From contig JAIRVP010000039.1 in NCBI GenBank assembly GCA_031253835.1, positions 140,270 through 204,269 of the forward strand: a DNA stretch of 64,000 bases. Reading direction: 5' to 3'. Position 1 is the first letter of the stretch; each line of letters starts with the position of its first letter. Below, in pieces: positions 35,912 to 45,028 of the stretch. This stretch comes from Burkholderia sp. (GTDB lineage: Bacteria > Pseudomonadota > Gammaproteobacteria > Burkholderiales > Burkholderiaceae). Below the pieces are notes generated by a model, which was given only the letters and a program-made list of their open reading frames with translations, had not been told where the DNA came from and searched no databases. A program made the translations under genes and the position numbers.

Positions 35912-36997
35912 ATGAGCACGCCCCCGCCGCGCGGCGGCGCATCGCGGGCGCGCCGCGGCAGCGGCCGCTCGGTGCTCGGCGATGTCGCGAAACTGGCCGG
36001 TGTATCGACCGCGACCGTCTCGCGCGTGTACAACGATCCCGGCAAGGTGTCGGCCGACGTGCAGCAGCGCGTGCGCGACGCGGCGCGCGCGCTGAACTGG
36101 ATTCCGAACGCGGCCGGCCGCGCGCTCGCGTCCACGCGCACGCACATCACCGGCGCGATCATTCCGACGCTCGACGACCAGGTGTTCGCGTCGCAGGTCG
36201 CGGGCATGCAGACGGTCATGGCCGAGCACGGCATCACGCTGTTCCTCGGCTGCTCGAACTACGATCCCGCGCAGGCGCTGGCGCAGGTGCGCGCGATGCT
36301 GTCGCGCGGCGTGGAAGCCGTGTCGCTGGTCGGCGAGGCGTACCCGCCGGAGCTGTTCGAACTCCTTGCGATGCATCGCGTGCCGTACGTCGTCACGTAT
36401 GCGTATCGCGACGACAGCCCGCACTGCTGCATCGGCTTCGACAACCGCGCGGCGTTCGCCCGGCTCACCGCGCACCTGCTCGACCTCGGCCACCGCGATT
36501 TCGCGATCATCATGCAGCCGTCGGCGGACAACGACCGCGTGCAAGCCCGCCTGCGCGGCATTCACGACACGCTGGCCGCGCACGGGCTCGCGGTGCGCCC
36601 CGTGCACCAGCACGAAGGCGCGGCCACGATCGCGTTCGGGCGCGCGAGCCTGCGCGCGATCGCGGACAGCGATGCGGCGACGCGGCCGACGGCCGTGATC
36701 TGCGGCAACGATGCACTCGCGCTCGGTGCGTTGCTCGAAGCGCAGGCGCTTGGCATCGACGTGCCCGCGCAATTGTCGATCACCGGGTTCGACGACATCG
36801 CGCTCGCGCGCGAGATCCAGCCGCCGCTGACGACGATGTGGGTCGATACCGACGCGATCGGGCGCCAGGCCGCGCGCGCGTTGCTCGACGCGCTCGAGAA
36901 CGGCGCAACGGGGCCCGGCCATGCCGTCCTGCCCGAGTTGCGCACGCGGGCATCGGCCGCGCCGCCGGCGCAGGTGCGCGCAGCGCGCAAGACATGA
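35912..36997 (+). CDS. LacI-family transcriptional regulator
   Basis: A 361-residue repressor. The helix-turn-helix is VLGDVAKLAGVSTATVSRVYNDPGKVSADVQQRV at residues about 21-54, followed by the hinge helix NAAGRALAST. The C-terminal two-lobed sugar-binding domain has ICGNDALALGALLEA and ITGFDDIALAREI, the standard dimer-interface region. It has an extra 20-residue N-terminal tail rich in Arg. Divergent from rbsK, with a matching palindrome between, it almost certainly controls the rbsK-MFS-dapA operon. Confidence 0.9.
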   Translation: MSTPPPRGGASRARRGSGRSVLGDVAKLAGVSTATVSRVYNDPGKVSADVQQRVRDAARALNWIPNAAGRALASTRTHITGAIIPTLDDQVFASQVAGMQTVMAEHGITLFLGCSNYDPAQALAQVRAMLSRGVEAVSLVGEAYPPELFELLAMHRVPYVVTYAYRDDSPHCCIGFDNRAAFARLTAHLLDLGHRDFAIIMQPSADNDRVQARLRGIHDTLAAHGLAVRPVHQHEGAATIAFGRASLRAIADSDAATRPTAVICGNDALALGALLEAQALGIDVPAQLSITGFDDIALAREIQPPLTTMWVDTDAIGRQAARALLDALENGATGPGHAVLPELRTRASAAPPAQVRAARKT

Positions 36998-37022
36998 AGA
37001 GGCCGCAGGCGGCGGCGCCCGC

Positions 37023-38087
37023 TTACTGCATCACGTCGACCGGCAGCGTCTTGTCGAGATTGTCGTGCCACGCGGTGATCGTCTTCGGCACGGCTTTCTT
37101 CCACGCCGGTACGTTCGAGTAATAGCGCATCCGGACGTTGTTCTTTGCATCGAACACGAGCAGCCCGATCCACAGATCGGTGCCGCGACGCATCACGATC
37201 GCCGCGTTCGTCGTCGCGATGCCGCGCACCCAGTACGATTTCACATCCGCACTCAGCCCGTCGAGATCCTTCTCGTCGCTGCTGACGTTGATCGTGGACA
37301 CCAGCGTGTCGTAGTCCGTGCCGAGCAACTTGTGCGCGACCGCGTTCTGCCGCGCGTCGGTCAGCACCTTGAGACTCACGAGATCCGCCGCCGGTTGCGC
37401 ATGGGACCGCGCCGCCGTGACGTAATCGCCTGCATAGACGACGCCCGATCCAGCCTCGCAGTCCCCGCCCTGCTGCACGATGTGGATGCGCTCGCCCTTT
37501 CGCGAGAAATCGAGCCGGCAGGACCCCTTGCGGTAGGTCGCGCTGTCTCCATGCAACACGATATCGCCGTCGAGTCCGCCTGTATTCGCGCCGTTGACGC
37601 CACTCAGTTCGAAATGCAGGCGCGGCACGGTGCCGGTGAACGCCACCCCACCGCCCAGCGACGGGTTGTCGCTTTGCAAGTACCACGTCTGCTGCCAGCG
37701 ATCGGCAGCCAGCGGCGCACCGTTCAGGCTCGCCATCCGTTCGCGGTAGCGGTCGCCGAGACACGACGCGTCGCTGCCGCACTGGTCGCGCTGCTTGAGC
37801 CACTTCAGTTGCGCGGCCTTCAGCGCGGCCGTATCGCCGCCCTTCGCGAGCGCCTTCTTCCACGCGGCCGACAGGTCGCCGTCGAGCTTCGACAGCGCGG
37901 GATCCGCGCAGATCGTCTTCTCGGTCGGCGAAGCGGCCTTCGCGCAGTCGAAGCCGGCCGCGTGCGCGGCAACCGGCAGCAGCGTCAGCAGCGCGGCCGC
38001 CGCCGCGGATGACAGGTGCGTGCGCCGCGTGTCGGATGCGGACATCGCGGCGTATTCGCGCGTATTCGATCGGTTCTGGAGGGTCAT
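37023..38087 (-). CDS. Exported protein with LprI-like lysozyme-inhibitor domain
   Basis: A 354-residue secreted protein. A signal peptide ends AAHAAG. Next is the LprI/DUF1311 domain (FDCAKAASPTEKTICADPALSKLDGDLSAAWKKAL with paired cysteines, residues about 46-115), named after a mycobacterial lysozyme inhibitor. The C-terminal 230 residues are a separate beta-rich domain I do not recognise. The alternative ATG at 38045 gives a more typical signal peptide; the longer start has neither a clear ribosome-binding site nor a penalty. Function beyond the domain name is not known. Confidence 0.7.
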   Translation of the reverse strand: MTLQNRSNTREYAAMSASDTRRTHLSSAAAAALLTLLPVAAHAAGFDCAKAASPTEKTICADPALSKLDGDLSAAWKKALAKGGDTAALKAAQLKWLKQRDQCGSDASCLGDRYRERMASLNGAPLAADRWQQTWYLQSDNPSLGGGVAFTGTVPRLHFELSGVNGANTGGLDGDIVLHGDSATYRKGSCRLDFSRKGERIHIVQQGGDCEAGSGVVYAGDYVTAARSHAQPAADLVSLKVLTDARQNAVAHKLLGTDYDTLVSTINVSSDEKDLDGLSADVKSYWVRGIATTNAAIVMRRGTDLWIGLLVFDAKNNVRMRYYSNVPAWKKAVPKTITAWHDNLDKTLPVDVMQ

Positions 38088-38217
38088 CGGCTTGATCGTC
38101 GCTGGGTCGCGCGCCCGTAGATGCTACCGGCACGCGACATTCGAGGTAAAAACGCCCGGACCGGCATGCGGCGCATGCCGTCGTTCGCCGAAGCGTAACC
38201 CGAATGCGTGACGCCAA

Positions 38218-39246
38218 TCAATCGACGTTCGATGTCATGGCAACCGTCTCGGCAGCCACGCTGCACTGCACGATTCCGTCGCGCAATACGGCTTCCGTCG
38301 CACGATCGAAGATCCCGATGAACACCATCGCACCCTCCCCTTCGCGCGGCGCCAGCCCTTCGTCCTCCATCGACGAGAACCGGATGCGCCGCGCGGCGAC
38401 CTGGCAAACGCGCGTGGCGACGGCACCTTCCGCGTCGGCCACGCGCACGATGCCTTTCGCACGCAGGACCGTGCGCGGCAACGCCTTCAGCCATGCACGC
38501 AGCCGCGCCTTGTCGAGCACGCCCGGCACGGCGACGGTGACGCTCGCGAACACCGGCATCGCGTCATGACCGATCGGCTGGCGACAGCGCGCAAAATCAC
38601 CCTGCATCGCGCGCTGATCGGACGCCGCCGTGTCGAACAGCAACGCGAGCGGAATCTCGCCGTCCCGCGCCGCGACGACGATATCGGTCGGCGCACACGC
38701 ACGCACGTCGTCGAGCACCGCATCGCGCCGCTCCGGCGCGACGCGGTCGAGCTTGGTCACGACGATCGCGCCCGCGCCGTCGAGCTGGCGCTGCGCCATC
38801 GCGCCGACGAGCGGATCGGCCAGCGTGTCGCGCCACGCGAGCGCGTCGGCGACGACGAGCACCGACGTCAGCCGGAACGCACCGTTCAGCAGCCCGATCT
38901 GCGCGATCTTCGCGGGATCGGCCACGCCGCTCGCTTCGACGAGCAGCAACTCGGGCCGCACGTCGCGCGTCGCGACACGCGTCAGCGCATCGACGAGCGC
39001 GCCGCCGATCGTGCAGCAGATGCAGCCGTTGTCGAGCTCGATCACGTCGTCGCCGCGCGCGCGTATGAGCCGCGCGTCGATGTTCACCGCGCCGAAATCG
39101 TTGACGAGCACCGCGATGCGCCGGCCGTGCGGCGCCTGCAGGATCGCGTTGACGAGCGTCGTCTTGCCCGCGCCGAGATAGCCGCCGATCACCGCGAGGT
39201 CGATCGGTGCAGGCGCGGTCGCGGTGACGGCAGCGCGCGCGCTCAT
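38218..39246 (-). CDS. COG0523 (CobW/P47K) GTPase, putative metallochaperone
   Basis: A 342-residue G3E GTPase. The Walker A is GGYLGAGKTTLVN (residues 21-33), the metal-binding CxCC is C75-I-C77-C78 in NGCICCTIGG, and TKLD is the base-recognition motif. The CobW C-terminal domain follows. COG0523 proteins hand metal, often zinc, to client enzymes. It overlaps the upstream amidohydrolase stop by four bases (ATGA), and that enzyme is a metallo-hydrolase, so it is the natural client. That pairing is inference. Confidence 0.85.
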   Translation of the reverse strand: MSARAAVTATAPAPIDLAVIGGYLGAGKTTLVNAILQAPHGRRIAVLVNDFGAVNIDARLIRARGDDVIELDNGCICCTIGGALVDALTRVATRDVRPELLLVEASGVADPAKIAQIGLLNGAFRLTSVLVVADALAWRDTLADPLVGAMAQRQLDGAGAIVVTKLDRVAPERRDAVLDDVRACAPTDIVVAARDGEIPLALLFDTAASDQRAMQGDFARCRQPIGHDAMPVFASVTVAVPGVLDKARLRAWLKALPRTVLRAKGIVRVADAEGAVATRVCQVAARRIRFSSMEDEGLAPREGEGAMVFIGIFDRATEAVLRDGIVQCSVAAETVAMTSNVD

Positions 39247-40910
39247 CGCGGCGACCGGAACACGCGCCCGCCGAGCACGGTGCCCCACACGGCGAGTTCT
39301 TTCAGCCGCGCGGGCGAGCAGACCGACGGATCGTCGTCGAGCACCGCGAAATCCGCATACTTGCCGATCTCGATGCTGCCGACGAGATGATCCATCCGCA
39401 ACGTATACGCCGCGCCGAGCGTGATCGCATGCAGCGCGTCGTCCACCGACAAGCGCTCGCCTTCGCCGAGCACGCGCCCGGACGCCGTCTCGCGCTGCAC
39501 CGCGCACCATGCGGTAAACAACGGATTCAGCGGCGTGATCGGGGCATCCGAATGCAGCGCGAACGGAATGCCGAGCCGCCGCGCGGAGCCGGCCGCGTCC
39601 ATCCGGTTCGCGCGATCGGGGCCGATCGTCTGGCTGTAGTGCGCATCTCCCCAGTAGTACAGATGATTCGCGAAGAAGTTCACGCACATCCCGAGCGCGC
39701 GAACGCGCTGGAGCTGCGCGGCGTCCGCCATCTGGCAATGCTGCAGCGTATGGCGATGATCGGGGCGCGGATGACGCGCGAGCAGCGTCGTCATCGCATC
39801 GAGCACGACGTCGGTCGCTTCGTCGCCATTGGTGTGCACATGCAGCTGCAGCCCCGCGCGATGGAACGGCTCGAACACGTCGACGAGTTGCGCGGGCGGA
39901 ATCAGCCACAGCCCGTTCGGCTGCCCGCCCGCGTAGCCGGGCCAGCGCACGCGCGCGGTGAAGCCCTGGATCGAACCGTCGACGATGAACTTCACCGGGC
40001 CGAAATGCAGCTTGTCGGTGTTGCGCTCGATCTCCGCGAGCACGCTGTCGGCCGAGCGCGCCGGATTGCGCTGCGGCGCGAACGCCGGCACGATCCGCAC
40101 CGGGTAGCCGGGATCGGCCGTCACCGCGTGCAGCGTGCGATTGCCGTCGGCCGACAGGTCGTTGACGAGATCGGTGGCCGTCGTCACGCCCGCGAGTTGC
40201 GCGACGCGCCCGAAATTCCAGACCGCGTGCGGCTTCTCGCTCGCGGAAATCGCCAGCTTGCCGCCGATCGTCTGATACACCGGCAGCATCGCCGCGAACT
40301 CCTGCAGCTCGCCGGTCGGGCGGCCGTCGGCGTCGCGCGACACGCCGTCGATGTCGGTGTCCTCGTCGATGCCCGCACGCGCCAGCATCGCGCCGTTCAC
40401 GTTCATCAGGTGCACGCTCGCATGCAGGATCGCGATCGGCCGCTGCGCCGACACGCGGTCGAGCTCCCGCACCGTCAGCCGCGCGGTGCCGAAGAAGATC
40501 GGATCGAAGCCCCATGCGAGCAGCGGCCCGTCGTCGGTCATCGCGCGCTCGGCGTCGGCGAGCCGGTCGAGCACCGCATCGAGCGAGCGCAGGCCCGGCC
40601 ACAGCGTGCCGTCGGGGCCGCGGCGGTCGTAGTAGCCGACATACACCGCATCCCACATCGCGCCTTCCATCAGGTGGCAATGCCCTTCGACGAGCCCCGG
40701 CATCAGCACCTTGTCGCGCAGCGTGTCGTCGGCCGTGCATGCGCCGAACCGCGCTTGCCACGCGGCCGCATCGGCGGCGTCGCCGACCGCGAGGATGCGG
40801 CCGTCGCGCACGGCGACGTGCGTGGCCGACGGCTGCGCCGGGTTCATCGTCAGGATGCGGCGCGCGGCGAAGACCGTCACGGGTACGGCCGGGGTGGCGG
40901 ATGCTGGCAT
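39243..40910 (-). CDS. YtcJ-like metal-dependent amidohydrolase
   Basis: A 555-residue amidohydrolase-superfamily enzyme (Amidohydro_3). Metal-binding marks are GLVEGHCHL near residue 75, LHVHTNGDEATD, HTLQHCQMAD and FALHSDAPITPLNPLF. These enzymes cleave amide or related bonds of small molecules; family members are annotated broadly and the substrate is unknown. It is preceded by a sodium:solute symporter and followed, with a four-base overlap, by the COG0523 GTPase. The operon therefore looks like uptake, hydrolysis and metal loading of one enzyme. Confidence 0.85.
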   Translation of the reverse strand: MPASATPAVPVTVFAARRILTMNPAQPSATHVAVRDGRILAVGDAADAAAWQARFGACTADDTLRDKVLMPGLVEGHCHLMEGAMWDAVYVGYYDRRGPDGTLWPGLRSLDAVLDRLADAERAMTDDGPLLAWGFDPIFFGTARLTVRELDRVSAQRPIAILHASVHLMNVNGAMLARAGIDEDTDIDGVSRDADGRPTGELQEFAAMLPVYQTIGGKLAISASEKPHAVWNFGRVAQLAGVTTATDLVNDLSADGNRTLHAVTADPGYPVRIVPAFAPQRNPARSADSVLAEIERNTDKLHFGPVKFIVDGSIQGFTARVRWPGYAGGQPNGLWLIPPAQLVDVFEPFHRAGLQLHVHTNGDEATDVVLDAMTTLLARHPRPDHRHTLQHCQMADAAQLQRVRALGMCVNFFANHLYYWGDAHYSQTIGPDRANRMDAAGSARRLGIPFALHSDAPITPLNPLFTAWCAVQRETASGRVLGEGERLSVDDALHAITLGAAYTLRMDHLVGSIEIGKYADFAVLDDDPSVCSPARLKELAVWGTVLGGRVFRSPR

Positions 40911-40930
40911 GGGGGCGGTTCTCCTTTGCG

Positions 40931-42325
40931 TCAGGATACGGCGTATTGCTTGACGGGACGTCCGTGCAGCATCGCATGCACGGCCGCGACGACGAGTACG
41001 TTGACGACGAGGCACACGAGGCCGAGATTGATGCCGGCGAAGTCGACATGGAACACGTAGAAGATCATCGCGAGCACCTGGCCGCAGATCATCCCGGCAC
41101 CCACCGCGACGGGCCGCACCTGGCGCCGCGCGAGCAGGATCAGCACACCGGGCAGGAACTGCGTGACGCCGTAGTACGTGGTGTTGATCAGCGTGAGCAT
41201 CAGGTTCGGCGTGAGCAGCGTGGTCGCGATCGACAGCAGCAGGTAGCCGACGATCACGTATTTCGCCGCGCGCTTCTGGCGCGACTCGGGCAGGTTCGGC
41301 ATCAGGTTGCGCGTGACGATCGGCCCGATCGCGAGGCAGATGCCGGCCAGCACGAGCAGCCCCGACAGCGCGGCGCCGGCCGCGACGAGCCCGATCAGCC
41401 AGCCGGGCAGCAGGTGCGTGACCGCGGCGAAGAACGCGTCGTTCGGCGACGCGAGTGTCAGGTTCGCGGTGATCGCGTAGTACGACGCGATCACGAGGAA
41501 CGGATACATCAGCATGTACAGCGGCATCACGACCTGCGTGCGCCGGATCGCGTTCGGCCCGCGCGCGGTGAAGAAATTCTGCGCGGCGAACGGCATCAGG
41601 TAGAAGCCGAGCGACTGGAACAGCATCGTGCTCATCGAGAAGCGCAACTGCGCTCCGCTCATCGTGTTGCTGACCTGCCGGCTCGCGGCGTCGAACACCG
41701 GATGCACGCCGCCGACCTGCCATGCGACGGCGACGCCCGTCACGACGATCGCGACCAGCATCAGGATGTCCTTCAGGATGGCGATGTACGCCGACGCGCG
41801 CACGCCGGAGATCGCGATGTAAGTGAACGCGAGCGCCGCGCACACAAGGATCAGGTACAGCGGCTCGACATGCCAGCCGAGCCCCTTGAGCGCCGCGACG
41901 AGCCCCGTGAACTGCAGTTGCCCCCACGGGATCAGGAACAGGATCGATGCGCACGCAACCACGAGCTCGAGCCCGCGGCTGCGGTAGTGGCCCTTGAACA
42001 GGTCGGGCAGCGTGATCGCGTTGTGGCGCTTGCCGGCCTCCCAGATCTTCGGGCCGATGAAATAGCCGATCGGGTAGGCCAGCAGGATATAGCCGAGGAA
42101 CCACACGCCGTAGGTCGGCCCTTTCGCGTAGATGCCGCCGGGGAAGCCGACCATCGTGCCGATGCTGTAGATCTCGCCGGCGGTCAGGAAGAACACGAGC
42201 GCCGTGCCGAACTGGCGCGACGCGACGAAGAAGTCATGCACGCTCTGCTGGCCGCGGCCGCGGCCGGATCGAACGGCGAGATAGAGCGACAGCGCGATCA
42301 GCGCGGCGAAGACGACCGTTGACAT
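40931..42325 (-). CDS. Sodium:solute symporter family (SSS) transporter
   Basis: A 464-residue membrane protein with about thirteen hydrophobic segments. VHDFFVASRQFGTALVFFLTAGEIYSIGTMVGFPGGIYAKG and PLYMLMYPFLVIASYYAI match the SSSF family (PutP/PanF-like, YodF subgroup). It is downstream of a DUF3311 small membrane protein, the usual partner of this subgroup, and 21 bases upstream of the amidohydrolase. The substrate is presumably that of the amidohydrolase. Confidence 0.88.
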   Translation of the reverse strand: MSTVVFAALIALSLYLAVRSGRGRGQQSVHDFFVASRQFGTALVFFLTAGEIYSIGTMVGFPGGIYAKGPTYGVWFLGYILLAYPIGYFIGPKIWEAGKRHNAITLPDLFKGHYRSRGLELVVACASILFLIPWGQLQFTGLVAALKGLGWHVEPLYLILVCAALAFTYIAISGVRASAYIAILKDILMLVAIVVTGVAVAWQVGGVHPVFDAASRQVSNTMSGAQLRFSMSTMLFQSLGFYLMPFAAQNFFTARGPNAIRRTQVVMPLYMLMYPFLVIASYYAITANLTLASPNDAFFAAVTHLLPGWLIGLVAAGAALSGLLVLAGICLAIGPIVTRNLMPNLPESRQKRAAKYVIVGYLLLSIATTLLTPNLMLTLINTTYYGVTQFLPGVLILLARRQVRPVAVGAGMICGQVLAMIFYVFHVDFAGINLGLVCLVVNVLVVAAVHAMLHGRPVKQYAVS

Positions 42326-42408
42326 GCGCACCTCTGCGAAGGGACGGAAAGCGTGGGGTTCGCCGGAAAGCGCGTGCGGCCGGCGGTCCGCAGGGGAGCG
42401 ACGTCGCG

Positions 42409-42606
42409 CTACGCGGCGGCGCCCGCACGGCGATCGAACAGCATCCAGCACGCGAACAGACAGCCGGACGTCAGCACGAACCACGCGAAGATCCACATGA
42501 ACACGAACGGCACGCCCAGCACGTAGCGGTCCTGCGCGGCCACCCAGGGCAGCACGCCCAGCACGCCGAGATACGGAATACCGATGCCGATCAGGACCCT
42601 GAGCAT
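42409..42606 (-). CDS. DUF3311 small membrane protein
   Basis: A 65-residue protein with two hydrophobic segments (LRVLIGIGIPYLGVLGVLP and FVFMWIFAWFVLTSGCLFACWMLF). DUF3311 proteins precede SSS transporters and are thought to be an accessory subunit, like YhdT with PanF. A TCGAGGAGA ribosome-binding site supports the ATG at 42606. It heads the operon DUF3311-SSS-amidohydrolase-COG0523. Confidence 0.8.
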   Translation of the reverse strand: MLRVLIGIGIPYLGVLGVLPWVAAQDRYVLGVPFVFMWIFAWFVLTSGCLFACWMLFDRRAGAAA

Positions 42607-42847
42607 GCGTGTCTCCTCGAAAGCGGGTTCGTATGGAATGACCGTGCACGGATAGAGGCAAGCGGCGCCTGCGCGACATCCGGCAGCGAATCCAGTATTC
42701 GAAGACAAAAAGGCGCGGGATAGTGCCAGACGCGGGCAATCGCTTGGGCCAGTGACGAACGGCCCGGGCGCAGCGGGAGGAATCGTGTGGAAGCCGCGAC
42801 GGCAATCCGTCGCGGGCGGTGCGTGCCGGCGATCGCGCGAACGGCTG

Positions 42848-43969
42848 TCAGCCGTCGACCGGCGCCAGCTCGTAACTCGTGCTCCGGCCTCCGGACGACG
42901 AACGGCGCAGCACGCCGTGCTCGACGAGTTCGGTGATGTCGCGCAGCGCGGTGTCCTGCGAGCACTTCGCGAGGGCCGCCCACTTGGTCGTCGTCAGCTT
43001 CCCCTCGAAACCGTCGAGCAGTCGATTCATCACCTTGACCTGGCGTGCGTTCATCGCGAAGCCCGCACAGCGCTGCCAGAAGCGCGCCTTGATCAACACC
43101 GCGTCGAGCGTCGCGTGCGCGTGATCGATGGCCCTGCCCAGCGCATCCAGGAACCACGCAAGCCATTCCGTGACGTCGAGCGAGCCGCGCTGCGTGCGCT
43201 CCAGCACGTCGTAGTACGCGTTGCGCTCGCGCTGGATCTGCGCCGACAGGCTGTAGAAGCGCTGCGGACTCCGGTCGGCGCGTGCCAGCACCAGATCGCC
43301 GAGCGCCCGCGCGATCCGGCCGTTGCCGTCGTCGAACGGGTGGAGCGTGACGAACCACAGATGGGCCAGGCCGGCCCGGATCAGCAACGGCTCGGCCGGT
43401 TCGGCATTGAGCCACGCGAGCAAGCGTGCGATCTCGTGCGTCAGGCGCGCGGCCGGCGGCGCCTCGACATGCACGCGCTGCCGGCCGATCGGCCCGGACA
43501 CCACCTGCATCGGCCCGCTTGCATCCGTCCGCCATCCGCCGACCGTGATGCGCGACAACCCCGAATAGCCGGTCGGGAACAGCGCCGCATGCCACCCGAA
43601 CAGGCGGGCGTCGGTGACCGGCGCCGCCGCATGGGTCGTCGCATCCAGCACCATGTCGACGACGCCCTCGACGTGACGGTCGACCGGCGCCAGTGCGCCG
43701 ATGTCGACCCCGAGCCGGCGCGCGATCGACGAGCGGATCGAAGCGACGTTCAGCGTTTCGCCCTCGATCGCGCTGGTCTTGACGACGTCCTCCGTCAGCG
43801 CGGCCAGGCTGGCCTCGTCGCGCAGCGCGAGGCCGACATCGGCCAGCCGCCCGGCCAGCATGCCTTGCGCACGGCTGACGTCGGCCAGCGACGTGGCGAG
43901 TGCCGGGAGGTCGAAGCGCCACGCCGGCCAGTCGGCCGACTCCCAGATGAATGTGTAATCTCCGCTCAT
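42848..43969 (-). CDS. Fic-domain protein (class II) with C-terminal winged helix
   Basis: A 373-residue protein. N-terminal residues 1-60 resemble DUF4172. An auto-inhibitory helix has TSAIEG (residues 65-70), the (S/T)xxxE(G/N) motif, on the N-terminal side, so class II. The Fic core HPFDDGNGRIAR (210-221) has the full catalytic His and phosphate-binding loop. The C-terminal 60 residues carry a winged-helix (KLTTTKWAALAKCSQDTALRDITELVEHGVL). It should AMPylate a protein, held off by the Glu. Two palindromes cover the start. An alternative start at 44008 has GGAG upstream within the distal palindrome. Confidence 0.88.
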   Translation of the reverse strand: MSGDYTFIWESADWPAWRFDLPALATSLADVSRAQGMLAGRLADVGLALRDEASLAALTEDVVKTSAIEGETLNVASIRSSIARRLGVDIGALAPVDRHVEGVVDMVLDATTHAAAPVTDARLFGWHAALFPTGYSGLSRITVGGWRTDASGPMQVVSGPIGRQRVHVEAPPAARLTHEIARLLAWLNAEPAEPLLIRAGLAHLWFVTLHPFDDGNGRIARALGDLVLARADRSPQRFYSLSAQIQRERNAYYDVLERTQRGSLDVTEWLAWFLDALGRAIDHAHATLDAVLIKARFWQRCAGFAMNARQVKVMNRLLDGFEGKLTTTKWAALAKCSQDTALRDITELVEHGVLRRSSSGGRSTSYELAPVDG

Positions 43970-44036
43970 GATGCGGAGATTATCCCACCGATTCGCCGCA
44001 TGATTCATTATTCTCCGCAAATTATGCGGAGAATAA
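43956..44036. promoter_or_regulatory. Paired perfect palindromes over the fic start
   Basis: IR1: TAATCTCCGC (43956-43965), 7-base loop, GCGGAGATTA (43973-43982), with the ATG codon in the loop. IR2: TTATTCTCCGC (44008-44018), 7-base loop, GCGGAGAATAA (44026-44036). Same half-site CTCCGC/GCGGAG with AT-rich flanks, centres 53 bases apart, about five helical turns. GATAAT on the minus strand overlaps IR1. Expected to bind a dimeric regulator on one DNA face, possibly the Fic protein's own winged helix. Confidence 0.75.
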
Positions 44037-44063
44037 GCGCGCGATTCACCGCACGCCGGCCGG

Positions 44064-44981
44064 CTAGCGCGTCCGGCCCGCGCCGCGCTTGCCCGGCGGC
44101 GGCGCGTCGCCGAGCCGCTCGGCAAGAAACCCGATGAACGTGCGCAGCGTGACGAACCCTTCCCGATGCTGCGGAAACACCGCATTGAGCGTGATCGGCG
44201 GCGGCACGTACGCGTCGAGCACCGGCACGAGCGCGCCGCCGTCGAGCGCCGCGCCGACGATGAAGTGCGGCAGCAGCGCGATGCCGAGCCCCGCGATCGC
44301 CGCGTCGCGCACCACTTCGCCGTTGTTCGCGACGAGCGGCCCCTGCACGTCGAACATGCGCAACGTGCCGTCGACGCGGAATTCCCAGCCGACGCGCCGC
44401 TCGCGCCCGTACAGCAGGCACGTGTGACCCGCGAGGTCGGCCGGTGTCTGCGGCGTGCCCTGCCGCTTCAGGTACGCGGGGCTCGCGCACGCGATCATCC
44501 GCCACGCGCCGAGCGGGCGCGCGATCAGTGTCGAATCCTCGAGCGAGCCGATCCGCAGCACGAGATCGAAGCCTTCGCCGATCAGGTCGACGCGCCGGTC
44601 GGTCAGGTCGAGGTTCAGCCGCACGGCCGGGTGCGCGGACAGGAATTCCGCGATCAGCGGCGACACGTGCGTGATCCCGAACGACAGCGGCGCGCTGATC
44701 TTCAGCGAACCGTGCAGCTCGGTGCTGCGCACCGACATCGCCTGCTCGGCGTCGGCGATCTCCGCGAGGATCCGCTGCGCACGCGCATAAAACTCCTGCC
44801 CCGATTCGGTCACCGCGAGATTGCGCGTGTTGCGGTGCAGAAGCCGCACGCCGAGCGACGCCTCCAGCGCCATCGTGCGCCGGCTGACGAACTGCTTGGA
44901 CAGCATCAGCTGGTCGGCCGCCGCCGTGAAGCTGCCCGCATCGACGGTCGCGACGAAGATCCTCAGGTCGTTGATTTCCAT
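44064..44981 (-). CDS. LysR-family transcriptional regulator
   Basis: A 305-residue regulator. MEINDLRIFVATVDAGSFTAAADQLMLSKQFVSRRTMALEASLGVRLLHR is the winged helix. The C-terminal effector domain resembles the AaeR/DsdC-like group that controls pirins and quinone reductases. GGAG eight bases before the ATG at 44981 favours it over a GTG at 44990. It is divergent from the pirin gene with a near-palindrome GTCAA-ATCGA-TTGAC (45029-45043) between, so it probably regulates pirin and wrbA. Confidence 0.9.
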   Translation of the reverse strand: MEINDLRIFVATVDAGSFTAAADQLMLSKQFVSRRTMALEASLGVRLLHRNTRNLAVTESGQEFYARAQRILAEIADAEQAMSVRSTELHGSLKISAPLSFGITHVSPLIAEFLSAHPAVRLNLDLTDRRVDLIGEGFDLVLRIGSLEDSTLIARPLGAWRMIACASPAYLKRQGTPQTPADLAGHTCLLYGRERRVGWEFRVDGTLRMFDVQGPLVANNGEVVRDAAIAGLGIALLPHFIVGAALDGGALVPVLDAYVPPPITLNAVFPQHREGFVTLRTFIGFLAERLGDAPPPGKRGAGRTR

Positions 44982-45028
44982 ATTGTCCACTCCATAGCGA
45001 CAGTCATTATCTCTACAGCCATTTATTT

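Noticed and set aside
38218..41049. A 943-codon frame suggesting an amidohydrolase-GTPase fusion
   Set aside because: The amidohydrolase is in another frame; the GTPase starts at 39246 with an ATGA overlap.
43970..44008. Longer Fic start at 44008
   Set aside because: It has a GGAG, but the 13 added residues have no similarity to Fic starts, and a GATAAT overlaps the proximal palindrome just before 43969. Kept as an alternative.
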